Shown piece after piece: positions 1 to 8,745 of a stretch of DNA of 64,000 nucleotides. A model generated the notes under the pieces. That model made no database searches and was not told where the DNA came from. It worked only from the letters and a program-made list of their open reading frames with translations. This stretch comes from Pseudomonas sp. TH43 (GTDB taxonomy: Bacteria; Pseudomonadota; Gammaproteobacteria; Pseudomonadales; Pseudomonadaceae): NCBI RefSeq assembly GCF_016650635.1, contig NZ_JAEKFI010000005.1, positions 186,001-250,000 of the forward strand. The letters are read 5' to 3'. The position numbers were made by a program, and so were the translations under genes. How positions within the stretch are numbered: the first letter of the stretch is position 1; each line of letters begins with the position of its first letter.

Positions 1-60
1 GCCCGCGATCACAAACGGTACAGATCACTTTTACGCGCGAAGCCTGCGCTCGCGCAGTCA

Positions 61-3000
61 ATGAGCATCGACACTTACAACGCGCAACGGATGGATGAGC
101 GCATCTACGAAACCGTCAAAGACTTCATGAAGTCGAGTCCGCTGTTGATCCGCCGCCTGGCCAGCGACGTGCTGTATCACCCCTCCAGCGAAGACGTACG
201 CGCAACCCCCTCGGTGTTTCTCCAGCGAATACTCGATACCGCACCCTCACAGGATCTGACAGACCGCCTGCTGAAAACCCTCAAGTGGTATGGCGCGCTG
301 CCGGGTGAAAAGACAACGGAGTCGGTGCGCTATCAACTGCTCTGCAAAGCCATCTGCCTTTACCTGCACAAGCCACTGGCCGAGGAACCACAAGCACTCG
401 CCGGATTCGACTGGCAAGCCCCTGCCCACTGGGGCAAGAGTTACCAGGTACTGCACGATGACTTCGAACAGCACGTGCAACGCAGCCTTCGTGCGGCCAA
501 TACCAAAGAGGCGATCATCCTGGCGCGGATTACCCGGAACCGGCTCTCCGGGGATTTCGCGGTTGCCGATGTGCCGTCCGAGTTGCGCTATAAAAGCTCA
601 GTGGTGTGGGTCAACTTCATGCACGGCGTGCTGCTGGCCGAGGCACTGGGGTTGAATCGCACACAGTCGTTGCCTTTTCAGGCGCTGGTCAATCTGCCTC
701 TGCAACAGAGTGAAGGCGCCACTCCCGAGCAACTTGAACATATTGCCGGATTGCGACTTGGCCCAGCATTGGAATGGGCGGTGTGCATGGGATTCGTTGA
801 GCCGCGAACCGCCTCAGACTACAGCGAGGAAGATTTCGTGCGAGCGATAAAGGCACTGGAAACCCACAGCGCAGGTTTGAATACGGCCGTAATGGCACTC
901 GAAGACCCAATCCCTGAACGGCTGAAAATGGCCAGGCACTTTATTGACGATCAGTTTGGCAGCAACGCACTGGAATCACTTGGCCAGCGGTTTTTCCCCC
1001 TTGATCCACCCACATCGCTTTCATTCAGGGACATGCCGAATGTGAAGCTGACCCGCTACACCTTTCTCGACCTCTACGTTGACGATCAATTTGAAAACGA
1101 AAAAAGGTGGGGCGTTACCGCAGCCGATGGCACGACACGCACGAGCACAACGTTGCGGATCGACAACAAACGGCAATGCTTGCTAGAGCGCAAAGATGCC
1201 GCTGGGCATTACCAGCCCTATTTTTCCGGAGGATTCATTGCCAACGGCAAGACGCTGCCGAATATCAACGTCGTGTTTGAATCCGCCTTCAACCATTACC
1301 TGACAACGGCCACGCAGGCCTATAAAACCTTGATTGCCAGCCTGATGGCGTCCCTGCCCCTCGCTGAACGCGGGACGATTTCACAGGGTGATATCGAGGT
1401 GCTGCGACTGCGCATCCCACTCAAGCAGAACGGGCACCCGACAGACATCAGGGCCAGAAAGGGTTTCCTGCTCAAGGTGAGCAAGGACGACGAGATCAGT
1501 TACTACGAAGTCATTCCAAGCGCCGGCCTTATCCGTTTACGACCCGGTTTGCGATTTTCGACTATCGCTGGCGTCCGCACCGAATTTCCTTTGCACGCGG
1601 TCATCCCCAACCAAACCTATTCGCCCGAACGCAACATCAGCACTTCACTGCTGATCGACGACAAAGCTCATTTCGATGGCACGACGCCTGCGCAAAAAGC
1701 TTATTGCATAGGTTATTTCGATCACGTGGCGCATGTACCGTCCGCAGACGCAGTCGAATCAGGCAGTCAACCGGCAGCGCTGACCGCGCGCCTGAATGAT
1801 GTGGCCGATTACATCGCTTCGACGTTTCTCTATGTCGATGAGCAGCAACTGCGCATCGACGCCCGGGGCATGAGCGCTTTCGACATCCTCCGGGCAGAAA
1901 GCGAAAACCGCCTGGAAATGCTGGTAACGATCATCAAAGGGTTCGTGCCTTTCTGGGGCAGCTTTGATGATCTGCAGGCGGAAAATGCCAACAGCAACGT
2001 GCTGGGCGGCGTCGGGCTGCTGTTGGACCTGGCCTCGTTTCTTTGCCCCATCGGCAAGTTCATGTCGGGGTCGATTCGCTTGATCAAGACTGCAACCGGC
2101 ACAGCGCGCGTGACCGTCAAGGCCAGCCTGCCGACCTTTTCGACGCTGACCCGCAAGCTGTTGCTGTCTTCAGTCAAAAACCTCAATCCGCTGGACGGCA
2201 TTCCGTCGCTGCTCAAAGGTGTGGGAAAAGGCTTGCTCATCGCCGGTCGCGCGGGCGCCTCGGGCATCAGAACGCTGAGCGCAGTTGCGAACTTCCGACT
2301 GTTTCACAACCTGCCGCAAGCAATCGATCCCGGTCACTGGAAAGCGCTGACCGTGAACGACCAATTGGCGACGATCAACGGCATTGACGACGTACTGGTG
2401 CGCCACACCCGATCAACGGATTTGAAGCGGCTGCATCTGGTCGATCCCGCAACGTCCTTGCCCTACGGCCCGCGTCTGCACAACAACAGACAACTCATCC
2501 TCGGCAGATCGACCTTCAAGGCGTTGCCGCCGACTGAAAACCATGCGCTGGCAGCACTACCGGAGCACGCGCGCGTCCGGGAAATATTTGAGGTCGATGG
2601 TCGCACCACGCTGTTGGTCGATGACATCCCGTACCGCCTCGACGGCGACCACCTGCGTCGCGCCGATTTGATTGATGATCAACCGCTGTACAAAGCGCTG
2701 CCATGCCGGGTCAAGCGCGCCGGGGATGACCTGTGCCAAACCCGCTATGTCACCCGTGAACCGGCGCCCACCCCGGCCGTTGGCAGTTTTGACGAGAGCA
2801 AAGGCTGGGCACCCTGGTTTGGCGACAGCATTTACACGCCAGCGATTGCCGCGCAACCACTGCGGCTGAAGACCCTGAAAGTAAAGAACCAGCACCCGGC
2901 GACACTGGCTTTTCAAAAAGGCATTTACGCAAGAATCAACGTGGAAATTCCCTTGGGTGCGCGCAATCGGGTCGATACCCTTGAAACAGGGGCGATCATC

Positions 3001-4038
3001 GTGCCGGCCATCGACGGTTCAAAGCATTACGTATTCACTCGACTGGACGCCGGAGATTTCTTTTTTGCCGATCTCCCTCCCGGGCAAAGTCTCTCCACTC
3101 CCCTGACCTTGCGCAAAGCCGACAGCTTGCCAACCGACCTCCGAGACGAACTGACAACGGTCTACACCGGCTCGCTCAACGCCAACAACATGGCACGGAT
3201 TTACGGTACCGCAGCAGTGGAGCGGGCATTGAAGGCCATGGAAGAACTTGCCATTCCGATTGGCGGCCTCACCCACCCGCCCGACACCTTGCGATTGATC
3301 AAAGTCGACACCAGCCCGGGAGAAGCGGTTCTGTTCGACCATTCCACAAGAATGATCGTCAGGCATTCCAGTGACGGTGCCGCTACCTGGTCACTGTCCC
3401 GAGCGGCACCGGACAGTATTCGGCAGACCACGGCGCGGGTGTTCAATGCATTGTTCGAGGAAACCGTGATCACCGTTGATTCAGCGGCGGGCGGAGCGAA
3501 GGCACTGAAGATCGACAACACCATGCAGCAACTGCAGCACCTGATCAGCCACCGCACGGGGAACAAGCTGCACAGCCCGAGAAACATCGCGTTCGCTGAA
3601 ATCAGCACGCAAAGCGGCACCCGGGAAGTGTATGTCAGTGTCTCCGGGCAACAGGGCGACACCGCCTTCCTGCCCCTGTTTGCACGGCATAAAGACTCCG
3701 CTCAAGTAACGCTCGGTGACACGACCTACATCAACATTGATCATGCCAGCAGGTTCTCGGCGACTTCGCTCAGCGTCTCCGATTCCGGAAAGATCCGCGC
3801 GATTCCTCACACCATCGACAACATCGAGACCTACTCGCCAGCCCTGACCTCACGGCCGACTTCACTGGATACGGAGAGCAAGCTCATCCGCGTGATCCGC
3901 GGCAAATACCCGGATGCGCAAACCCTGGACTCGATCACCATCGCCACGACCATGGCGCCGTGCGATTCCTGCGCGGTGGTGATGAAGCAGTTTGGTTATG
4001 AGGGCGGACCGGAGGCGATGAACGTGCTCTGGAAGTGA
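61..4038 (+). CDS. Large dermonecrotic-toxin-like protein with C-terminal deaminase-type motif
   Basis: The product is 1325 aa. The long N-terminal and central part resembles the very large 'dermonecrotic toxin' proteins (DUF6543-type) common in fluorescent Pseudomonas. A hydrophobic stretch (GGVGLLLDLASFLCPIGKFM, near residues 645-665) is typical of such toxins. The last 55 residues carry APCDSC, with Cys1301 and Cys1304 as a PCxxC zinc motif, preceded by D-T-E at 1270-1272. This spacing fits the cytidine-deaminase fold of polymorphic-toxin tips, although the usual His or Cys before x-E is Asp here. There is no signal peptide. The next gene is convergent and 4 bp away, so no immunity gene follows. 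The start at 61 has no clear Shine-Dalgarno; the next ATG is at 91. The family is reasonably sure, while deaminase activity is inferred from the motif only. Confidence 0.7.
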   Translation: MSIDTYNAQRMDERIYETVKDFMKSSPLLIRRLASDVLYHPSSEDVRATPSVFLQRILDTAPSQDLTDRLLKTLKWYGALPGEKTTESVRYQLLCKAICLYLHKPLAEEPQALAGFDWQAPAHWGKSYQVLHDDFEQHVQRSLRAANTKEAIILARITRNRLSGDFAVADVPSELRYKSSVVWVNFMHGVLLAEALGLNRTQSLPFQALVNLPLQQSEGATPEQLEHIAGLRLGPALEWAVCMGFVEPRTASDYSEEDFVRAIKALETHSAGLNTAVMALEDPIPERLKMARHFIDDQFGSNALESLGQRFFPLDPPTSLSFRDMPNVKLTRYTFLDLYVDDQFENEKRWGVTAADGTTRTSTTLRIDNKRQCLLERKDAAGHYQPYFSGGFIANGKTLPNINVVFESAFNHYLTTATQAYKTLIASLMASLPLAERGTISQGDIEVLRLRIPLKQNGHPTDIRARKGFLLKVSKDDEISYYEVIPSAGLIRLRPGLRFSTIAGVRTEFPLHAVIPNQTYSPERNISTSLLIDDKAHFDGTTPAQKAYCIGYFDHVAHVPSADAVESGSQPAALTARLNDVADYIASTFLYVDEQQLRIDARGMSAFDILRAESENRLEMLVTIIKGFVPFWGSFDDLQAENANSNVLGGVGLLLDLASFLCPIGKFMSGSIRLIKTATGTARVTVKASLPTFSTLTRKLLLSSVKNLNPLDGIPSLLKGVGKGLLIAGRAGASGIRTLSAVANFRLFHNLPQAIDPGHWKALTVNDQLATINGIDDVLVRHTRSTDLKRLHLVDPATSLPYGPRLHNNRQLILGRSTFKALPPTENHALAALPEHARVREIFEVDGRTTLLVDDIPYRLDGDHLRRADLIDDQPLYKALPCRVKRAGDDLCQTRYVTREPAPTPAVGSFDESKGWAPWFGDSIYTPAIAAQPLRLKTLKVKNQHPATLAFQKGIYARINVEIPLGARNRVDTLETGAIIVPAIDGSKHYVFTRLDAGDFFFADLPPGQSLSTPLTLRKADSLPTDLRDELTTVYTGSLNANNMARIYGTAAVERALKAMEELAIPIGGLTHPPDTLRLIKVDTSPGEAVLFDHSTRMIVRHSSDGAATWSLSRAAPDSIRQTTARVFNALFEETVITVDSAAGGAKALKIDNTMQQLQHLISHRTGNKLHSPRNIAFAEISTQSGTREVYVSVSGQQGDTAFLPLFARHKDSAQVTLGDTTYINIDHASRFSATSLSVSDSGKIRAIPHTIDNIETYSPALTSRPTSLDTESKLIRVIRGKYPDAQTLDSITIATTMAPCDSCAVVMKQFGYEGGPEAMNVLWK

Positions 4039-4042
4039 GCAC

Positions 4043-5860
4043 TCAGTGGCGTTGCAAATGCCCATAGAGTTTGGCGTACAAACCGCCATCGGCGATCAGT
4101 TGCTGATGATCGCCATCCTCGGCCACTTGCCCACCGTCAAACACCAGCACACGGTCGGCTTGCTTCACTGCCGACAGTCGATGGGCAATGATCAGCGTGG
4201 TGCGCCCACTGAGGAAGCGCGCCATGGCCTGATGCAGGTTGTACTCGGTGGCGGCGTCGAGGGCCGAGGTGGCTTCGTCGAGAATCACGACTTTCGGCTC
4301 GGCGAGGATCATCCGCGCAATCGCCAGGCGTTGCCGTTGGCCGCCCGAGAGGCGCACTCCGGAGCGACCGACAATGCTGTCGAGGCCATCCGGCAAGGCG
4401 CGGATGGTCGCTTCGAGCTGGGCGATTTCCAGTGCCTGCCAGCAGGCCTCGTCACTGCGCGTACGGCCCATGGTCAGGTTGGCGCGTACGGTGTCGTTGA
4501 ACAGCGCCGGATGTTGCAACACCACCGCGACGTTTTCGCGAACAGTATCCAGACCGATTTCCTGCTGGGTCGAACCGCCGAAACGGATAGTCCCGGAGAG
4601 CGGCGTGTACAGTCCGAGCAGCAATTGCACGAGGGTACTTTTGCCGCCGCCACTGGCGCCGACAATCGCGACTTTCTCACCCGGCGCAATCGACAGATCG
4701 AGTTGATCCAGCACCAGTTCATCACCGTAACCGAAGCTCAAGCCTTGCACCTGAATGCCCACGGTGTCGCGGCCCTTGAACGGATCGACGCCACCGGGAT
4801 ACTGCGGCTCATCGGCGCGCGCCAGCAGCTCGTTGATGCGCGTCAGCGCGCCGCCCGCCGCGTAATAGGCATATTGCAGATTGAGCAGTTGTTCGACCGG
4901 GCCGATCATGAACCACAGATAACTGAACACCGCGAGCATCTGCCCGATCGACAAATCGGAGAACAGCACCGTAAGCATCGCTGCCGCTCGGAAGATGTCG
5001 ATGCCGAACTGAAACAGCAGACCGCTGGCGCGGTTGGAGGCGTCGGTTTTCCACTGCGAGTTGACCGCGTAGTTGCGCACCTCCTGCGCCCGCAACCCGA
5101 GCCGGCCGAGGAAGAAACCCTGACGATTGCCGGCGCGTATTTCCTGTATCGCCTCGAGGGTTTCGCTCAGCGCCTGGGTGAAGCGCGAGGTGCTGTCGTT
5201 CTCGAGTTTTTTCAGGTGTTTGACGCGCTTGCCCAATTGCACCGTGGCGTAGATCACCAGCGGGTTGAACAGCAGAATCAGCAGCGCGAGTTTCCAGTGC
5301 ATCCACATCAGGATGCTCGCAGTGCCCACCAGCGTCAGCATTGCCACCAGAAAACGGCTGAGGGTTTCGCCAACAAACTTGTCGAGGGTATCGAGGTCGG
5401 TGACCAGATGCGTGGTCACCGTGCCACTGCCCAGACTTTCGTATTCGCCCAGAGAAATGCGTTTGAGGCGTTCGATCAAGCGCACGCGGATGCGATAGAC
5501 GATGTCTTTGGCCAAACGTGCAAACAGCCGCGACTGCAATACGCCAAAACACAGGGAGCCGCACCGCAACGTCAGCGTCACCAGCAACATCAGGCCGATA
5601 TAGCCTGCCGCTTGTTGCCACATCGACGGCAGCACATGGTTCATCACTTTCAGCGCGGCGTCGCCGTGACCGAGCAGCACTTCGTCGACCAGCAATGGCA
5701 GCAGCAGCGGAATCGGCACGCTGCACAGCGTCGCCAGAACAGCCACGCCGTTAGCGATCCACAGGGATTTTTTGTGATGCAGTGCCAATCGCCGGACTTC
5801 TGCCCAGCTCAGCCGGTCGACACGCTTTACGGCTGGCGTGTCATCGGCCAGGTCAGGCAC
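4043..5860 (-). CDS. ABC transporter, fused permease and ATPase (MsbA/exporter type)
   Basis: This 605-aa half-transporter has a six-helix membrane domain (about residues 35-330) followed by an ATPase domain. The ATPase carries Walker A GASGGGKST (near 397), signature LSGGQRQ (near 503), Walker B VVILDEATSALD and the H-loop IIAHRLS. This order is that of type IV ABC exporters, which act as dimers to move lipids, drugs or peptides out across the inner membrane. The substrate cannot be told from the sequence. The start is GTG at 5860 and overlaps the stop of the upstream DsbA-like gene by 8 bp, so the two are probably translationally coupled. The 3' end converges on the toxin gene with a 4-bp gap. 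Confidence 0.9.
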   Translation of the reverse strand: MPDLADDTPAVKRVDRLSWAEVRRLALHHKKSLWIANGVAVLATLCSVPIPLLLPLLVDEVLLGHGDAALKVMNHVLPSMWQQAAGYIGLMLLVTLTLRCGSLCFGVLQSRLFARLAKDIVYRIRVRLIERLKRISLGEYESLGSGTVTTHLVTDLDTLDKFVGETLSRFLVAMLTLVGTASILMWMHWKLALLILLFNPLVIYATVQLGKRVKHLKKLENDSTSRFTQALSETLEAIQEIRAGNRQGFFLGRLGLRAQEVRNYAVNSQWKTDASNRASGLLFQFGIDIFRAAAMLTVLFSDLSIGQMLAVFSYLWFMIGPVEQLLNLQYAYYAAGGALTRINELLARADEPQYPGGVDPFKGRDTVGIQVQGLSFGYGDELVLDQLDLSIAPGEKVAIVGASGGGKSTLVQLLLGLYTPLSGTIRFGGSTQQEIGLDTVRENVAVVLQHPALFNDTVRANLTMGRTRSDEACWQALEIAQLEATIRALPDGLDSIVGRSGVRLSGGQRQRLAIARMILAEPKVVILDEATSALDAATEYNLHQAMARFLSGRTTLIIAHRLSAVKQADRVLVFDGGQVAEDGDHQQLIADGGLYAKLYGHLQRH

Positions 5861-6488
5861 AGGCAGCGCGCTCCAGCCAGCGGCCGAGCAACGGCGACAG
5901 CTCGCTGAGTGGTTGATAGCCGTTGGTCAGCAGCGCCAGTTGACCATTGCGCTCGGCGAGCAGGGTCGGAAACCCGGCGATGCCGAGATCCTGCACCCAA
6001 TTGAAATCCGCCGCGGTGGCTTCATGCTGATCGGCACGATCAAACAGCGCAGCAAATTCGATGCGCGGCACGCCGGCCTGCTCGGCCAGTTCCACCAGCA
6101 CGCTGGCCTGGGTGACGTCGCGACCCTCAGCGTAAAAGGCCTTCTGAATCAGCCCCAGCAATGTCCACGCGCAATCCGGCGCCAGACTGCGCGCGGTGAC
6201 GATCGCACGGCAGGCAGGCTCGGTGTCGTAGACAAAACCATCGGGCAACGCGCCGTCGAACTTGAACGGCTGGCCGGTGGCCTCGGTGACCGCTTGCCAG
6301 TGCTCAAGAATGTAACGGCGGGTCGTCGGTTCCAACGCTGCACCGCTGCCGGTGCGCAAGCCGCCGACCACCAGGTGCAGCTCAACCCCGGCTGCTTGCG
6401 CCTGCTCAACCAATGCCTTGGCCACGGGAGCGAACCCCCAGCACCAGGAACACATCGGATCCATCACATAAAGCAGGCGCGCAGACAT
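5853..6488 (-). CDS. DsbA-family thioredoxin-fold protein (FrnE-like)
   Basis: The product is 211 aa with a CSWCW motif at residues 13-16, the redox or catalytic site of DsbA/FrnE-type thioredoxin folds. A helical insertion and a late cis-Pro region (AGFPTLLAE) match the family. There is no signal peptide, so the protein is expected in the cytoplasm, unlike true DsbA. FrnE-like proteins act as cytoplasmic disulfide oxidoreductases or in stress resistance; the specific role here is unknown. The gene starts 2 bp after the trhO stop and overlaps the ABC transporter start by 8 bp, which suggests a trhO-dsbA-ABC operon. The family call is firm and the function is general. Confidence 0.85.
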   Translation of the reverse strand: MSARLLYVMDPMCSWCWGFAPVAKALVEQAQAAGVELHLVVGGLRTGSGAALEPTTRRYILEHWQAVTEATGQPFKFDGALPDGFVYDTEPACRAIVTARSLAPDCAWTLLGLIQKAFYAEGRDVTQASVLVELAEQAGVPRIEFAALFDRADQHEATAADFNWVQDLGIAGFPTLLAERNGQLALLTNGYQPLSELSPLLGRWLERAACA

Positions 6489-6490
6489 GA

Positions 6491-7432
6491 TTAAGCCTCG
6501 GTGGATGCTTGCTTATAGTTGTAGCCGATCGGGTGCGGCTGGTTGCGCGCCTTGGCCAGTTCGATCTGCTTTTGCCGATCGATGGCGCTGCGGCGGGTTT
6601 TCTCGCTCAGCTTGTCCCAGCAGTGCGGGCAACTGATACCGGCCACGTAGTGCTCGGAGGCGCGATCTTCAACGCTGACCGGTGTGCGGCAGGCATGACA
6701 TTGATCGTAGTCGCCTTCGCTTAGGTCGTGACGCACGGTCACACGGTTATCGAACACAAAGCAGTCGCCCTGCCACTTGGTTTCTTCCTGCGGCACCTCT
6801 TCGAGGTACTTCAGGATGCCACCCTTGAGGTGGTAAACCTCTTCGAAACCCTCACCGAGCATGTAGCTCGAGGCTTTTTCGCAGCGAATGCCACCGGTGC
6901 AGAACATCGCGACCTTCTTGTGCACGGCCGGGTCGAAGTGCTCTTTGATGTAGTCGGGAAATTCGCGAAAACTGGTGGTTTTCGGATCGATGGCGCCTTC
7001 GAAGGTGCCAATCGACACTTCGTAATCGTTGCGCGTATCGATCAACAGCACTTCAGGGTCGCTGATCAACGCGTTCCAGTCTTGCGGATCAACGTAGGTG
7101 CCGACCTTTTTGTTCGGGTCGACGCCATCGACACCGAGGGTGACGATCTCTTTCTTCAGTTTGACCTTGGTGCGATAGAACGGCTGCTCGTCGCAGTACG
7201 ACTCTTTGTGATCGATGTCGATCATCCGTGGGTCGTTCTTGAGCCAGGCGAGCAGGCCGTCAATGCCTTCGCGGGTGCCGGAAACCGTGCCGTTGATGCC
7301 TTCTTCGGCAATCAGCAGGGTGCCTTTGATTTCGTTGTCGACCATCGCTTGCAACAGAGGCTCGCGCAGGTTGACGTAATCTTCGAGGGTGACGAACTTA
7401 TACAGTGCCGCCACGACAATCGGTTGTGTCAT
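6491..7432 (-). CDS. trhO: tRNA uridine(34) hydroxylase TrhO (rhodanese family, YceA)
   Basis: This 313-aa protein matches TrhO/YceA over its length. An N-terminal YceA-type domain is followed by a rhodanese domain with the active-site loop FCTGGIRCEK, where the first Cys is the catalytic residue. A C-terminal CHAC...CPHC cluster looks able to bind zinc. TrhO performs oxygen-dependent 5-hydroxylation of U34 in certain tRNAs, the first step of cmo5U formation. The start ATG at 7432 lies after a GGAG Shine-Dalgarno. The gene is first in an apparent operon with the DsbA-like and ABC exporter genes. A hairpin that ends the upstream bolA unit lies just before it. Confidence 0.93.
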   Translation of the reverse strand: MTQPIVVAALYKFVTLEDYVNLREPLLQAMVDNEIKGTLLIAEEGINGTVSGTREGIDGLLAWLKNDPRMIDIDHKESYCDEQPFYRTKVKLKKEIVTLGVDGVDPNKKVGTYVDPQDWNALISDPEVLLIDTRNDYEVSIGTFEGAIDPKTTSFREFPDYIKEHFDPAVHKKVAMFCTGGIRCEKASSYMLGEGFEEVYHLKGGILKYLEEVPQEETKWQGDCFVFDNRVTVRHDLSEGDYDQCHACRTPVSVEDRASEHYVAGISCPHCWDKLSEKTRRSAIDRQKQIELAKARNQPHPIGYNYKQASTEA

Positions 7433-7478
7433 GGGTATTTCTCCAGGTGGCTACCCTCGCAAAGGGTGAACCGGATTC

Positions 7479-7508
7479 AAAAAAAACGCGCCGGGTGAGC
7501 GGCGCGTT
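7479..7508 (-). terminator. Rho-independent terminator after bolA
   Basis: On the minus strand an AACGCGCC/GGCGCGTT hairpin with a short loop is followed by a run of T. It lies downstream of the bolA/DUF2059 unit and just upstream of trhO, so it separates the two transcription units. Confidence 0.75.
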
Positions 7509-7555
7509 GCGGATTCTAGCAAAAACACTGTGGTTTTAGGATCTGCTGATGTTTC

Positions 7556-7688
7556 TGTGGCGAGGGGATTTATCCCCGATCGGGCGCGAAGCGGCCCCAA
7601 ACCCTGATAATGCGTTTTTTCAGGTATATCGAGTTCTGTGGTTTTGGGGCTGCTGCGCAACCCATCGGGGATAAATCCCCTCGCCACA
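7556..7688. repeat. Long imperfect inverted repeat, 'GTGGCGAGGGGATTTATCCCC' class
   Basis: The left arm starts GTGGCGAGGGGATTTATCCCC and the right arm is its near-exact reverse complement, ending at 7688. Each arm also has its own internal GGGGATTTATCCCC symmetry, and the middle holds a second imperfect pair (GGGGCTGCTGCGC against GCGCGAAGCGGCCCC). The same element type recurs at 52530-52620. It is a REP-like intergenic palindrome of the kind scattered through fluorescent Pseudomonas genomes. Confidence 0.8.
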
Positions 7689-7718
7689 AAAACCCCCTCA
7701 CCACAAATGCATCCAATA

Positions 7719-8018
7719 TCAGTGCTTGCTTCCTCCTGCACAGGTCGGCGACGCCGGGGCGGCGCCGGTCTCTGCCCATTCCTGCGGGGTGTAGGTGTGC
7801 AGCGCCAACGCATGGAACTCGCCCATCAGCTCGCCGAGCGTGCCGTAGACTTTCTGGTGGCGCTTGACCCGGTTCAGACCTTCAAACTGCGCGCTGACCA
7901 CCACAGCCTTGAAGTGGGTTTGCAACCCGCGACTGTGCATGTGGCTTTCATCCAGCACTTGCAGGTGCTCAGGCTGTAACAGGCCCAGCGTGGATTCGAT
8001 GCGTTGTTGCATGCTCAT
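7719..8018 (-). CDS. BolA family protein
   Basis: The product is 99 aa. It has the BolA core: an N-terminal helix (IESTLGLLQPEHLQVLDES), the HSRG..THFKAVVVS strand-helix region and a conserved RHQKVYGTLGELM helix. BolA proteins pair with monothiol glutaredoxins in iron-sulfur handling and can act as transcription regulators. The ATG at 8018 is preferred over the GTG at 8021 because GGAG lies 6 bp upstream of it. The C-terminal tail (GAAPASPTCAGGSKH) is low complexity. The gene follows the DUF2059 gene by 12 bp and probably shares its transcript. Confidence 0.9.
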   Translation of the reverse strand: MSMQQRIESTLGLLQPEHLQVLDESHMHSRGLQTHFKAVVVSAQFEGLNRVKRHQKVYGTLGELMGEFHALALHTYTPQEWAETGAAPASPTCAGGSKH

Positions 8019-8030
8019 CACGAACTCCGC

Positions 8031-8552
8031 TTACGGCTTTTTCTTGGCCGGAGCAGCGCCTTTCGGGGCCAGCTCGTTGGTCATGTCTTCCAGCAGTTTG
8101 TTGACTACCGGTACTGCGCTTTCCAGCTTGGCCTGGGTCATCTGGGCCGATTGCTGAGTCAGCTGCGGCATTTTTTCCAGGACTTTTTTGCCCAGCGGCG
8201 ACTGGTAGAACGCAACCAGGTCTTTCAGCTCGGATTCGCTGAAGTTGGTGGTGTAGAGCTTGACCATGTCAGGCTTCAGCTTGTTCCAGCCAATGGCCTG
8301 ATCCAGCGCGGCGTTAGCTTTGGCCTGATAGGTTTCCAGCGTGGCTTTCTTGGATTCCGGGGCTTTGGTCTGTTCAAAACGCTGAGCGAACATTTGCTGC
8401 ACTTGCATGTACACCGGAGTGCCCAGTTTGTCAGCGTGCGCCAGGGTCAGGAAAGCTTCGGCACTGGCGTTGTGGCTGGCGGTATCGGCAAGCACCTGGC
8501 CGCTGGCGCAAACCAGTGCAACCGCGGTACAGATGGCACGAAGACGAGTCAT
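8031..8552 (-). CDS. DUF2059 domain protein, exported
   Basis: This 173-aa protein has a signal peptide (about residues 1-22, cut after VLA) and a helical DUF2059 domain (HADKLGTPVYMQVQQMFAQRF... ELKDLVAFYQSPLGKKVLEKMP). The C-terminal tail is Ala/Lys/Pro-rich. It is expected in the periplasm. The family has no settled function. It is transcribed with bolA, and its upstream region is shared with the divergent fumC. Confidence 0.85.
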   Translation of the reverse strand: MTRLRAICTAVALVCASGQVLADTASHNASAEAFLTLAHADKLGTPVYMQVQQMFAQRFEQTKAPESKKATLETYQAKANAALDQAIGWNKLKPDMVKLYTTNFSESELKDLVAFYQSPLGKKVLEKMPQLTQQSAQMTQAKLESAVPVVNKLLEDMTNELAPKGAAPAKKKP

Positions 8553-8745
8553 CGAGTTTCCTTTTAAGCAAAGCGAGGTAAAACCCCAAGGGCGACCATT
8601 CTGCGCCTAAAAATCGCTGCGGCTCAACCCCCGAGCCTTGCCGCGCTTGATTGGCAGGGTTTTACCGGTCAACAATCGGATCGAGGGAACCACCTGGGCC
8701 GAAGCCGGCCTAAACTGCGCAAACAGACCAACAGGAGTGTGCACG

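Noticed and set aside
4046..5908. Plus-strand 620-residue open frame antisense to the ABC transporter
   Set aside because: It is a codon-bias shadow: the opposite strand encodes a complete transporter with all motifs, and the plus frame has no recognisable domain.
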